A stretch of 40,261 nucleotides of DNA from Theodoxus fluviatilis (GCA_034096865.1 JAWQFJ010016563.1:30001-70261), one strand, 5' to 3'; counted from the first letter of the stretch, positions 1 to 11,463 are shown. Numbers and translations: made by a program. Notes: generated by a model not told the origin, from the sequence alone.

Positions 1-433
1 CCTCTCGCAAACAATGCATGCAACATACGGCAAAACAACGGTCGCTCTCGAAAGTCGGGAGTACGGGAAACTGAATAATTTAGCCCCCGGATCCCACACG
101 TACAGCGAAAAGACGGTTCTCATCAAGAAAGCCAACAAATGAAGGCAACGACTCGGGTGGAGTGTAAGCGAATTAGAAAACTCCGAGAGTAGAGCGTTGA
201 ATATATGTACGTGCCAGACAGAAGAGCGAAGAGGAAACACGCATGCGCAGAGGTTCCTATGCGCAGCTGCGGAAGGCGGGATACCTCCCCGAGGTGGCGG
301 GAATGCTCCGTTCTTTGAAAGTTTCGCACTGCGAGGTGCAGGCCAGTGGTGGAGAGGAAGGAAAAATGCAAACGAGGACGCCACGATCCACAACGTTCCT
401 GCAGTGGCCCCTTGTACAGTGAGAGGAACGACG
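1..433. other. unique DNA, no gene recognised
   Basis: No open frame here looks like a known protein; the short frames at 123-371 (minus) and 197-484 (plus) have no recognisable motif. The GC-rich stretch around 270-330 has no defined site. The segment ends at the left flank of the first SINE-like element. Confidence 0.5.
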
Positions 434-634
434 GGAAGATTTACGATGGATGGATGGAGTCTTACGGCCTATCAGCCTTTGTAGGCTATGTTAGGCCATT
501 AAGCAAAAAAATCACCAGAATAGTTCCAAGTCGGCGCATTTCAAGTCGCTATGTCCCTATGTATTCGCCTGCGACGAATCGTGAAGGGAGACGCGGTGGG
601 TCTAGTCTTTTTCACCCCCAATCCACAGGAAGAT
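434..634 (-). mobile_element. SINE-like interspersed element, copy A (oldest)
   Basis: This is one of four copies in the window of a repeat of about 170-200 bp. It begins with a (GATG)n run at about 445, followed by TTACGGCCTATCAGCC, an imperfect hairpin ending in AGGCC, then a conserved block with TATTCGCC, ACGAATCG and GGGAGACGCGGTGGGT, and it ends near CCACAGG at 629. The simple-repeat run is read as the 3' tail of a retroposed element, so the element is placed on the minus strand; that orientation is inference. The flanks share only GGAAGAT (434-440 and 628-634), partly overlapping the element end, so a target-site duplication here is weak. It is the most diverged of the four copies (for example GCGACGAATCG where the others have CTTACGAATCG). 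Whether it belongs to a named SINE family cannot be decided here. Confidence 0.7.
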
Positions 635-705
635 GAAAATATATATATATTACGTAGATACAGACTCGTCAGTTTTTGTAACCAAATAGCCAACGTGAAA
701 AAGGT

Positions 706-707
<2 letters not shown>

Positions 708-788
<81 letters not shown>
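708..788. repeat. (CA)n microsatellite
   Basis: Perfect CA dinucleotide tract of about 40 units, without interruption. Cys/Val and Thr/His frames across it are reading artefacts. Confidence 0.98.
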
Positions 789-792
<4 letters not shown>

Positions 793-2160
793 TTTCAGAA
801 CAAAATGAAAGATACAAGAACAGTGTATGTCTTGCCAACCTGCAGAATGAGATACACCAAAAACCGAGAGCCTGGGCGATTCTTATGAGACGAAGGGGAA
901 ATGGAGAATTTCCAGTGGGCGGACAGCAACACGGCACGAAGGTCTCTAGGTCAAGAGACACGGACAGAATGATGAAGAGGGGGAATACGGGTGCATAGGG
1001 AGGGTGCGCATGCTGGTTGGAGGTCATGAGTGGCTGCAGCAGAGCTACCTCTCCCCCTCCTCATCCTCACTCCACCCCCCAACCCCCACCCTCGGGGCCG
1101 TGCACAGAGGCGCCATTGTGCAGAGGGCGGCCTGCACTGACCTACATGGACGGCCTTGGCAGCGCCGTTCAAGATGGCGGCGACCAGTGTTGACGGAGAC
1201 TCCCTTCGCTGCAGACCCGAGCCCCACACCACTGCCCACGTGACCTGCGTGCAGCGCACGGCATCCCCAATTGCCCCTTTCACGGATGTCTGGCTCCAGA
1301 GGCTGCTGGACTCACGTCCTCTGGGCGCCCGGTCTGCCTGCCTGCTGGGCGGCTGGCCGTTTTTTTCTGGTGGCTGGCGCGCTTGGTCGTCCGCTTCCAC
1401 CAGTGGCCGTGCGCTCTCTCGCTTCAGACGTCCGCAGACGCGACTGGTCTGGAGCTTTTTTTCTCCCCTCAATCGCTCTGTCTGGCGGAATGGCCGGCTC
1501 GCTGAAGCAGACGAGCCCTTTTCACTGCATCTCTTCATTTCCGTGAATCTTTCAGTCTGTCATGTCCTATTCGATGTCTATGTGCTGCAGTTCTTTTCCC
1601 TTGAGGAAAGAGAACTATTTCCCGGGGCGATTTACATTTTAGAGAGCTAGATTTGGGGCACACATTTACATACTCGGTGCTGACTCGTATTCCAAACACA
1701 GTTCGGTATCAACACTATCCAGAATGTTTGTCTTTTTCTTGTAAGGTTCTACCATGCTTGACAATAGTGTTCCAGTAAGCAGATTATTCATTAACAACCC
1801 ACTCCCAGTTATCTCTAATGTACACGGCCATTCGAACGTAAATTGCGGTGGACAAAAGAGCGCGTTTTCAACAAGGATATATACATTCCGGCCAGCCCGC
1901 TTCGTTGCCTGGCGCTGGTGGCTGATGGAGGATGGAGGCAGGGTGTCCATAGACAGGCTTCCTAGTGGAAGCGTTTCCCTACGTTTTGTATCTGGCCCCC
2001 TTTTTGGCCCTGCCTCGACTGTCCATAGCCACAGTGCTTCGTCTGCTACGTCCAAAACGCGCTTTCAGCAATGAAAATGGAAGAGCCGCAACAGTTTCTT
2101 TGACTTTTTTTAAAACTAACTGCAAAGGCTGGATCGTTTATGCACTTCTAGTACGTCGTT
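789..2160. other. unique DNA with GC-rich block (about 960-1540)
   Basis: No protein is recognised on either strand. The longest frames (951-1538 minus, 195 codons; 1156-1650 plus, 164 codons) overlap each other in opposite directions and have biased Arg/Ser/Pro composition without motifs, as expected in GC-rich DNA with few stops. The GC-rich core holds a YY1-type site at 1170 and a CACGTG E-box at about 1238. It could be a promoter or conserved regulatory block, but no transcript can be placed. The part from 1541 to 2160 is AT-richer and shows nothing recognisable. Confidence 0.4.
1170..1181 (+). promoter_or_regulatory. YY1-type motif CAAGATGGCGGC
   Basis: The 12-mer CAAGATGGCGGC matches the full-length YY1 binding consensus known from animals, where such sites often lie at or just downstream of transcription starts. 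It lies in a GC-rich block. A second GCCAT core in GGCGCCATTG lies about 60 bp upstream. Whether it functions is inference; a 12-base match alone can occur by chance. Confidence 0.35.
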
Positions 2161-2345
2161 GTCATCATCACCATCACCACCACCACCACCACCACCACCA
2201 CCACCACCACCACCACCACCACCACCACCACCACCAATACCACCACCACCACCACCAATACCTCCACCACCAATACCACCACGACCACCACCACCACAAC
2301 CACCACCACCACAACCACCACCACGACCACCACGACCACCACCAT
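2161..2345. repeat. (CAC)n trinucleotide array, variant-rich
   Basis: Begins with CATCATCACCATCAC and becomes a long run of CAC units with scattered CAATAC, CGAC and CAAC variants, ending at ACCATCG. Translation gives poly-His, poly-Pro or poly-Val frames that are repeat artefacts; nothing beside it suggests an exon. Confidence 0.95.
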
Positions 2346-3618
2346 CGTTGAGATGCTCGTCCTAATGCAGTTCACCCAAATCTGTTTTAATAAACAACAC
2401 AGGAGCATGCCGTTGAAATGTCCTTTTGAGACAAGTTTGATACATACGGAACCATGTATTACTTAGTCCATCTTATAACCATGTATGTGGTGATTCTAAT
2501 CTGCACATCATGCAGGGGCAGCCCCATTTGCCCGCCCTCCCACAACGGGGGACGGGGTCCGGTGGGGACGAGGACAGCCAGGAGGGAAAGGGGTGACGGG
2601 AACGCCCCGGGGCAGGGATGCAAGGACTGGGGCAGGAGTGATCTGCCCTTGACAAGCTAATGATCCAGGCGACGGACTGCCTGCCGGGCCGCTCGTCAGA
2701 TCGTCGTCTTTTTCAAAACGCCCAGACGCCCGACCTCAGGCGGTGTCGCCTTTGAAGTCCTGGCCTGGGGCCGCGGCCACGTCACCAAGGGACTGGAGAT
2801 AACTGGCCCGGCGACCACGGGCCTCGTGGCCAAAACCCGATTTGGACTTGCCGATCTGTCCCCCTGGACGCTGGTCAAATATGGTCAGTGGCGCCAATTC
2901 AGTCTGCGCTTGTCCAGGCATGACCCTGCTGATCCGCACTAGCCACTGGGCAGTTTTTTTCATCGACCCCCGTCCGCTGTCCATCCCTCTGTGAGCTCGG
3001 CTTTGCACGCGGCTCCCCGAATTTCCCCTGTAGATCTGAGTTCTTACATTCTCGCAAATACTGCACAGTTGCTGTATCCACGGTTTCTTTTATCACTCGC
3101 AACGTTTAGATTTTTTATCTGAATGAATGGTGTAACCACTCCAGGGGCGGTGGAGTGTATTCAAAGCAAACACGTCCTCTCCACCAGTCTCCTCCGCTGC
3201 TGCTGCACTGGCACACGCGGCGACACTGCCTCTCTCTGCACTCTTACGTCAGTGAAAAACTGGGTCTGAAGTTCACACAACAGCGGACTGTCACCTTGCC
3301 GCCACATATGTGAACGCTCAGGGATTAGGGTGGATAAGCAACCTCTGGTCTGTAGTATCGTCAATCTGACCATCCTCAACACAGGATCATTTCGGATTAC
3401 TTATCTTGAGCATCCCTGAGCAGGACGTCCAGACAAGGCATGAGTGTATTCACCAGCAAAAGCGCAATATAGGGCCTACATAGGGAAAATCCAGTAACGT
3501 TGCAAAGGAAGATTCAAAAGCCTCAACAGAAAAGTGAGCGACAGTGATGGAGAGAAAGAAGAAAAGGTCGACTGCCAGAGTAATCAAGCACGCAGAGAGA
3601 AAAAGGAGTCAGACAGGA
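2346..3618. other. unique DNA with GC-rich block (about 2510-3030)
   Basis: No gene is recognised. An AATAAA string lies in the AT-rich part near 2388. From about 2510 to 3030 the DNA is GC-rich with few stops, giving several overlapping 60-90 codon frames with no motif. Short AT-rich islands inside it, such as AAGCTAATGATCC near 2655, resemble homeodomain core sites; this is only suggestive. From 3031 to 3618 nothing is recognisable. Confidence 0.4.
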
Positions 3619-3655
3619 CACACACACACTCACTCACACACACACGCACACACAC

Positions 3656-3687
<32 letters not shown>

Positions 3688-3699
3688 TCACACTCACAC

Positions 3700-3756
<57 letters not shown>

Positions 3757-3786
3757 CACACACACTCACTCACTCACACTCTCACA

Positions 3787-3863
<77 letters not shown>

Positions 3864-3921
3864 ACACTCACTCACTCACACTCTCACAGACACAGACACA
3901 CACACACACACACACACACAG

Positions 3922-3974
<53 letters not shown>
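3619..3974. repeat. compound (CA)n / (CACT)n microsatellite with internal 102-bp duplication
   Basis: Mostly CA dinucleotides interspersed with CACT, CACG and CAGA units. A distinctive variant string starting ACTCACACACACTCACTCAC occurs at 3754 and again at 3856, so the array contains a segmental tandem duplication of 102 bp. The Thr/His frames of 167 and 180 codons crossing it are spurious. Confidence 0.95.
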
Positions 3975-3978
<4 letters not shown>

Positions 3979-4401
3979 GCGCCGTGCATCAGGGAAGATT
4001 TCCGAATTACGTTAGCACTATTTCTATTCATAATTGAATGCAGGTTGCCGGCAACTTGTCTCTTCAGGGAACCATCACAGGATTGATTTTTTTTTAAAAT
4101 GTGAAGCAACTTAAGATGATACCCGGAAGTGGCATAATGACGTAAAAAAAGAAGGCGCGTTCCCATTCGTCCATCCAGCTCTCGTCTGCACGCACTTCCT
4201 GACGTCGAGCTGTCCTGTTTTCCTCTGCGCTGTTCCTGCATCAGTTTAGTGTTCGTCAGCTGTCCACATTTCTGTTGTCGCCGCAACGACTGCGAAGAAG
4301 TTTGTCATTTGCCACAGTCTTCTCGCACAGATGACAGACATGATTGAGGAGTTAGGTAGCCTTGTTGTAGCTTTGAATTTTGGAAAATGTTAACGAGTAA
4401 A
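3975..4401. other. unique DNA, nothing recognised
   Basis: A stretch of about 430 bp between two low-complexity tracts. I see no motif, repeat or credible frame apart from two short A/T homopolymer runs near 4087 and 4144. Confidence 0.5.
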
Positions 4402-4500
4402 CTCCCCCATTCCCCCTCTTCCTCCCTCCCCCCCCCCCTCCCTCCCTTCGTCCGCCCTCCCCCCCCCCCCCCCTTCTCTCTCTCTCTCCTTTCCCTCCCC
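4402..4500. repeat. polypyrimidine tract (C-runs and CT)
   Basis: An almost uninterrupted C/T tract on the plus strand with two long poly-C runs (near 4429-4440 and 4459-4475) and a short (CT)n. A mirror-like purine/pyrimidine tract of this kind can adopt triplex DNA. Confidence 0.9.
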
Positions 4501-4539
4501 ATGTCCAGCTTATATGTCCAGCTTACATGTCCAGCTTAT
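4501..4539. repeat. 13-bp x 3 tandem repeat
   Basis: Three adjacent units of ATGTCCAGCTTAT (the second ends in C) at 4501, 4514 and 4527, directly abutting the polypyrimidine tract. Confidence 0.95.
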
Positions 4540-4945
4540 GAAGACTTAAGAATCAAATACTTGAATTTCTGCTTTGGGTTATCAATGCATGATAAAATAA
4601 TTCTATGCTTTGCAATGAATAACACAAACGTCTGTAGATCTGTGAACACTTTCTTATATCATGCATTAACAGAAGACAGACAGCTGTGCATATGCTAGAA
4701 ATCGATCAATAACGTTGAGAATTCTGCGTTCCCTTGTACTGGTCCGACAGTCTAAACAATATAGTTGTTCGTTTGTTCTTTCGTTCGTTCTCCCTCTCAC
4801 TCACTCACTATCTCTAACTCCCTCACACAAACAAACAAATAAACAACACGAGCGCGCGCGTCTACAAACATACATGCAAGCACACAAACACATGCATGTA
4901 CAAGCACGCTCGCGCCCGATCGCTTGAATGTAAATGTGCGTTATT
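4540..4945. other. unique DNA with short microsatellite-like patches
   Basis: No gene is recognised. The segment includes TTCGTTCG-type and CTCACTCA-type patches (about 4770-4810), an AAACAAACAAAT patch near 4828 and GCGCGCG at about 4854. Confidence 0.5.
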
Positions 4946-5029
4946 CCCATTGCACACGAGGCGACAAAACGGGTCAAGCTGCAAAATCCTGCTGTGAGCA
5001 CAAAATCTTGTCGCCTCGTGTGCAATGGG
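4946..5029. repeat. perfect 22-bp inverted repeat with 40-nt spacer
   Basis: The left arm at 4946-4967 begins CCCATTGCACACGAGGCGAC and the right arm at 5008-5029 is its exact reverse complement over 22 bases. The spacer is 4968-5007. Transcribed from either strand it would fold into a hairpin with a 22-bp stem, about the size of a microRNA duplex, although a perfect stem with a 40-nt loop is atypical for one. It could instead be a very short MITE-like element; no flanking duplication is visible. Outside the arms a further GTGCGT pairs with ACGCAC (downstream) after unequal gaps. Confidence 0.85.
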
Positions 5030-6144
5030 CATCAGCAAGTACGCACGTGTGTAAACGCAGAACAATGTAGTTCCGGTACACGCGGCCCCAGACCTCCAGA
5101 AGACGGGCGCCGACAGTCCTTCTGTCACATCAGGGACATTCCACATGGCCAGGGGAGACAATCCATACATGGACGGGACGAGGCTGCCATGGCTAGCGGC
5201 GTGTTGACCCACAGACTCCAGGTCCGCTCGTCCAGTCAGCATCGCCACCACGGCGGACTCTGGCAAGCCGCGAAAGCCGCCCGACCTCTGACCCCTGGGG
5301 CCCTGGTGGAGCAACGGTTTCTTCCGAGAGTCGCAGTCTTAGGGAGTCGTCTGTCTTTTGTTACTGCATGCGTCAGTCTTGCCGTTTGACGTGCCCATGA
5401 TGCGCGCGCAGGTTGTCGACACCGTCAGTGTGGCGTCGGCGTCTTGGGATTGAGATCATTCATGTCTATGGGACAAGGAGAGTGTTTTGTGCATTCAGCA
5501 TCGAAACATGTCTAGGTTAATCGACGTTTTGGTCGCTGTATGAGAGGGTTCCGGTTAATTATCATTAACTTTTCTCTCGATGACAACACAAATCATTAAA
5601 AAAAAGTAATAATGCGGACATTTCCAGCGCGTTTCAGCGTTTTCAAGAACCGTTCGACCTTTTCCAAACAAAAAATTGAATACTTCAATATTTAAAAAGA
5701 GTTGAGTTATAACATAACGCATCAAGTGATAAAACATATGCCAGACACACTGATATTCGAACTCTCGTTTTCCCAAAGGGTTCGCTCGCATTTTCACACG
5801 TAAAAGTTAGATGACACCGCAATAAAAACGCTCACAAGCTGAGAAATTCGTTCGCGGCACCTGGCGTGTGCAGAGCACGGTGACAGATGCAAGTCCGTTC
5901 TGTGATCGAATTGAGGTTGACTCACGAAGCATTACCTCCCTTTTCTCGCGTTCTCGCGTTCTAGAGCTGACTCTGACAGTCTTAAGGGAATGAATATACA
6001 GCAGGACAGTACAAGAGTACAAATCCCGAAGGGGGCATTTGATTCTAAAACGACACACTTGTTCATTTGTAGCGTCAGAAAGAAAGGCCTTCAGAACGAT
6101 ACAGACTGTTACAAAATCGCAACCGAAGCACGTTGTTCATCCTC

Positions 6145-6146
<2 letters not shown>
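5030..6146. other. unique DNA, nothing recognised
   Basis: A GC-rich portion (about 5080-5420) is followed by AT-rich DNA (about 5560-5830). Frames such as 4934-5389 (plus, 151 codons) and 4862-5314 (minus, 150 codons) oppose each other and have no motif, so neither is credible as a gene. Confidence 0.45.
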
Positions 6147-6208
<62 letters not shown>

Positions 6209-6210
6209 AA

Positions 6211-6241
<31 letters not shown>
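6147..6241. repeat. (CA)n microsatellite
   Basis: CA dinucleotide array with one short interruption (CATACAAACAAACA near 6202-6216). Confidence 0.97.
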
Positions 6242-7596
6242 TTTTAACTCAACACTTTCATAGTTTCTTATCTGCAAATTCATTGGGTTGGTCGTGGGTG
6301 TTGTGGTATTCAGGATATTTAGGTAGTTCCACGAATGAGGGGGAAGTGACGGAATTAGAACAACAAGCAGATAAAGGAACTGGAGCCGAAGGGAGAACCT
6401 GGAGGGACGGGAAATCACAGTGAGAGGAAACGAGCAGAAACAGAAAGGAAGAGGGACAGATGAGAAGAATAAACACCTTTCTGGCGAGAACAATTTGGTA
6501 TCGCTTTCAAATCATCGTTGGTTGAAATCCTTAACCGACAGAGAATAGTATTTAACAAGGATGCACAATCTTCATGCGTTGCACGAATCTTTTTAAGCGC
6601 TTGAAGAGAGACAACAGCTTCGAGACGAAGTGGTTGCTTGGATGTCTACCTAATTTTCAAGGGACGTCATCCACACGTCAGCAGTCGAGCCCTGGCTGAG
6701 GCTGGGGCTGGCTGGGAAAAAGGGACACCTTCCGTCGGAACTCGTGGGAAAACCTCTGGTGCTTTGCTCCAGCGCTCTCCTCTCCCGCCTGGCCGTCCCT
6801 CCCCGCCTCCTCCCAAAGGATGCTCACCCGCCTTGTGCTATGAATGGGCAGTAAATTCCAGCCTGAACACGCCGCCCAGAATTCAAGAGCCGTAAAATGT
6901 TCGGCTTGGTTTGGTCTTATCAGGCGACGATGGGGACAGATGCGGAGATGACAAAAAGGCGCGCAAGGAGGGGAGGTCGAGGGTTCTAAGGCCGTGATGG
7001 AGGGAAATGGCGCCGTGTGATTTTTACTGCCGCGTTCAGAAAACATGGGGCCGTTGGGGAAGCGGAGGGAACACGAGGAGAGAGAAAGGGAAGGCGACGG
7101 CGTCGGATGCGAAGACAAAGCTCCGGTTGCCAGGGCTGAGCACATCTGGTCGTCCTGCTCGACCTGGACATGGGGATGCTGCCGAGGACCACCGCCCTAC
7201 CGCACAGCCTGCATCGTCTCACGCAAAACGCAATGCCACAAGAAAAACGACCCCACTCCCCTAAAAAACAAAACATTGTCACACAACAGCTTGTGCCATT
7301 TCACTTTGTGTGCTTGCCTTGGGCAAAGGCTGTTGTTATTTGTTGACTCCAGCCAAAAACCAAGGCTACAGCAAAATGATGTTATGTTGTACTCTTATGT
7401 GGGGATTATCTTCAGCCGTTGTAAGCTCCCAACATAACAACTGGCATTCTCTGGAGACGGAGATCAAATCCCCTGAAGACGGAGTGTGGCAGCCTATATG
7501 GCGGGGTGTTCAAAAACAGTCACACACGCAATCATCTCACCCACTTGGGTGATCCTGGGAGTGTTTAGCCCAGGTACGCAACAACAACAACTTTGT
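6242..7596. other. unique DNA, no gene recognised
   Basis: The GC-rich part (about 6660-7240) has overlapping unassignable frames on both strands, the longest being 6678-7145 (minus, 155 codons). Two small palindromic elements lie at the right end: TCACCCA at 7537 pairs with TGGGTGA ending at 7552, and CCTGGG at 7554 pairs with CCCAGG ending at 7574. Confidence 0.45.
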
Positions 7597-10556
7597 TGGT
7601 GATTGAGGGAACGATTGTAACCCGACCTAGTGTTTCCTGGAGAAAAACACGGTCGTGATAAACGGACACAACTAAGGCAGTATGGGATTGACGTGGTGGT
7701 GGCAGTGAGTTTATGACACCTGAGGAAGTTGGAAGACTTGCCGTAAGGTCTAGTTGGTGAGCATCGCGCGACGGTTGTTATTGGTGGATGGTGCTTGTCG
7801 CGTTGTTATCTATGTCTAATTAGTAAATAGGTTCTTCCTCGAGGAACGACGTAGCCGTTCTAGAGGTGAGAGACCTTTAGACAACAGAGTTTACACCTAA
7901 ACTCAACCACCACTCCTTGGAGGGACACCACAACAGTCAAGCAATGTGAACAACAAGTGAATAATGACCACTGAATCGGGATAAAAGTAAACAAGTCAAG
8001 TTTAATCAACAAACAAACTCCCCTTGTTGCACTGGGCCGCAAAGGAGGGAGCAAGCAAGTGATCAAATGGAAAATACAAGAAAAGAAACCAAAACAAAGC
8101 CAACAGCGGAAACAAGATGGTGGCACTTCCGCTGTTGAAAACAGGCAAAAATCAACAACAACGACAACAACAACTCGTACTGGGGCAAATGTGAAACAAC
8201 CCCCAAAGCATGAAAAAAAACACCATACACAAAGAACAGTATCTGCGTTACCGGTAGCGAGAACTACTGGCAATGTGATACAAGAAAAACCCCACTCCTC
8301 TTCACTCCATCACAAAAACACTAGAAACTGGAATTTATTTTAAAAAATCAGTTTCAGACAAAACCCCCTTCCAACCACTCGTTCTAACGCCCACCGCCAG
8401 AACGAAAAGATTCTCACAACAGAGAAATAAAATTCCACACTCCCGTACCAATGGGAAGTCACAAGCACACTTCAACCTGAACGAAGTTGCTATATTTCAC
8501 TACTGAAACATTGAACAATTCAATGTTAAATTAAACCCGTGAACTTTCCCCAAAACCAGAGCATCGGAAAACATCAATCCCCACAGAAAGATTTTCCCGT
8601 CCCTCTTCACGATCCCTCTGGCCAAGTTATCCAAAACAAAGCCACAACAACACTCTTCCCGTCTGAATATTAATGAGTTAACCCCCCGCTGGTCCAACCC
8701 CCTTCCCCTTGCGCTGACCCACTTCTGCCCAAAGCCACGCAAGCCAGAAAAACAGAGTGATATTCAGACACGCGCGAACTCTCACGCGTTCACACCTTTC
8801 TCGCACAACAGTCCTGTCCAAACTCCCGTGAGCTATGAAACAGACGTCGATAATCAAAGCAGAGAAAGACAAAAAGGTTTCCCTTACCCTTTTGAAGTCC
8901 GGAAAACTCGAGATCCAGAACACGCTAATACTCACATAGCACAGCCCAACCCAACCAAACCAAACCAAACCAGCCTCATAAAAATTAGCACACGACCCCT
9001 ACCCCCTTTCCCTTTCAATCCGTTGAAAGTACACTGTCCCGAGCACCGCGCTCAGACAAGTCTGAGAAGAAACAGTTCCTCGTAGAAGGCTGCAGGTAGT
9101 ACCAAAGAAGAAGTACGCCCCAGGCGTCTCTGCGTCGTGGCTACGGGCAGGCGACCATGCCTCTCTCCCGTCCTGAGGTGTCACTGACAATGAGCACCAA
9201 GCTCGCCAGCAGTCAGTGAAATCGGAAAGTCCGTTCCGATACAGTAGGAATCCCCCCGGTCCGTCAGTACGAGTGCGAATAATTCCATCCTACGTAAGAA
9301 TCAGTTTATTCCTCGCACTATTCTCGTTGTATGTCCCTACAACCATCAGCCGCGCACATCACCGCCCCGTGCGAGTGAACAGACGCTAGCGTTCCGACCG
9401 TCCTACTTCTACACTGTCCCTTTACTCTGACAGTTAGGCCACACCATGTGGACTTCCACGCCAATCCGTCGGCGTCTTCGCTAGACCCCACTTTAGCACA
9501 CAGCTAGTCATAGACGAAGATCGTAGCTCCCAGAGCTACTAGGAAAGAGTATTTGCGACTGAGTCTCCACCACTGTTGAGGATTTGAGCACACCACATGC
9601 TCCCGAAGTATCGCTCGTCGACGGACGCTGGGCACACGTCGAATATGCAGAGTTCTCACTAACTCTAAACAGGAGGCAGGTAATTGCAGAATGCAGTAGT
9701 AGAATTGTTGGCCTGGAAAATACAAAACCAGTGCCTAATAAGAAACCGCGCTCTTTCCCCCAAAAAATTCACACAGAATTTAATTCAACAAGAAGCGATG
9801 CACTTTTGCCTGAACGCTTAGCTGAAACTTTCCCGCACCGAGCGAGTAAGTTAATTTAACCATTTCCCTGCTCACGAATTGAATTACAATTTCACGACTC
9901 ACGGAGATAGGAATTCCTCCAACTCTTCCCAAAGAGATTCAGTTCAATTCTAAGACACAATTCACACACTCCCAAGTCCGACCTTCTTCCCGCCCTTATC
10001 AAACGGTCAATTTCTCCAAAGGCAAAGAATTGTCGCGCATTGTACATACCTCACAGACCCAGGCCGTGGTTCCTCCCAAAAGCAAATTTTCCTCATAGAC
10101 TCAACCAAGGCTATCTTCCCACTCTCGTGACTGACCCACCGCAGGCCTTCACGACAAAGTTAATAACCAGAGCAGCTTTGCTCTCGCCACACTCGTGGCT
10201 CCAGTTGGCAGCGCTATCGCTCGCACAACCGCCTTCATCCAACAGATGAATAAGTCTGACCAGAAACGCTCTGTCAGACCTGACGATAACTACGTCACGT
10301 GATCATCTTCCAATCACTGCCCGTTAATTTCGCGCCCTTAGATCCGTGTTAGGTCGAGGGTAGACCCCGCGCACATTCCAATACCTCTCCGACCCCCCAA
10401 AACGTAACCCCTCAAGGTGACTTTTTCCCCGCCGCACGAACCTATCTATAGCATTGCGGCAATACAGTTTCGAGTACGTAGTGTTCAATGTAATCTCACG
10501 CACTGACATTTGCTTTACATCCTCACTCATAAGTCGCGTCTCGCGACAGTGCTACA
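7597..10556 (-). mobile_element. possible LTR-like segment (weak)
   Basis: Read on the minus strand, this segment starts TGTAGCACTGTCGCG and ends AATCACCA, giving the TG...CA ends expected of an LTR. TTTGT occurs immediately outside both ends (7592-7596 and 10557-10561), like a 5-bp target-site duplication. The segment is AC-rich on the plus strand in its left half (about 7900-9000), has no coding frame of note, and shows no internal direct repeat of its ends. If real it would be a solo LTR of unusual length, about 2.96 kb. I chose the right end first because it looked LTR-like and then searched for a partner, so a chance match is quite possible. Otherwise it is simply non-coding DNA. Confidence 0.2.
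8101..8137. repeat. 11-bp perfect hairpin
   Basis: CAACAGCGGAA (8101-8111) and TTCCGCTGTTG (8127-8137) are exact reverse complements, separated by a 15-nt loop. The loop contains AAGATGGTGGC, close to a YY1-type site. No poly-T follows directly, so it is not obviously a terminator of any kind. Confidence 0.8.
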
Positions 10557-11463
10557 TTTGTTAGGGTGGTGGGTGGGTACTAAAATCATGGCGTAGCCAT
10601 TAAACTGATAACGGGCAGCTGTTGTGTGATGCTGGCGTTATGGATGAATAAATCGTAGCAGCTTTGGGTAGGTGACGTTGGCAATATTCGGAGTTTTAGA
10701 ATGGTAGGGGTCAAAGTGGAGGTGTTGCACCAAATTGCATATTGTTGGGAACTGTCTGCTTATTTGTCAAGATTATGCATTTACATACACATGCTTGGTA
10801 ATATTAGCATGATTTTTTATAATTATGCTATCTTGGTGATCAATGAAAGAGGAGCAACCTTTAATGGAGAAGCCTCGCGGAACAATTGTACCCAAAAGAG
10901 AGCTCGACGTTCTAGAATTCTATACATGAAGCTCTCTCCTTCCTCCATTGATGTCGCAGAAAGTATTCGTGTTGCATCAGGTGTATGGAGAATGAAAGAA
11001 AATCGTGTTTGTATCTCATCATTACCAAGTGTTTTACACACTAATCTAAAATCACAACCCATCACAGAATCTCCTGGGTATCATTTTTACTACATGTGTG
11101 TACGTCATAGGCTATTCCATAGGGGGTTTCTTGCCTTCTTATCATTCGTGGGTTTAAATACTAATGGGCGAATTCATTTTGACGTAGCCAGCTTTTTTTA
11201 AAATAGATGACAGCAACAGAGGAAAGCATGGACATGGATTCAGATACACTACAATAACAACCAGTAGTCGTTGGAGCATGGCTGCGAAATACAGTTGCAA
11301 GAAGTAAAGCGAAGACTGCGATGGGTTTTCTCTCGATAGGGGAACGCCAAAGTAGAGCACTGCATGGCGAGTCCAAGCGGTGCATGAGACGGACAAATCA
11401 GTCGACTCTTTGCAATGAGTACTTGTATTCCGAACGCAGACACCAAAGCAAGCGGTCATTACG
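10557..11463. other. unique AT-rich DNA with one unassigned open frame
   Basis: An open frame of 166 codons runs at 10701-11201 on the plus strand. Its translation has a hydrophobic stretch of about 20 residues near residues 22-48 and no motif I recognise. Minus-strand frames overlap it. A chance frame is the simplest reading; a small species-specific exon cannot be excluded. Confidence 0.35.

Noticed and set aside
434..634. GGAAGAT as a proven target-site duplication for SINE-like copy A
   Set aside because: Only seven bases, with the right copy overlapping the element end. Too weak to claim, although a decayed duplication is possible.
2161..2345. Poly-His, poly-Pro and poly-Val frames in the CAC array
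   Set aside because: All three frames are open because CAC/CCA/ACC contain no stops on either strand; no flanking exon is recognisable.
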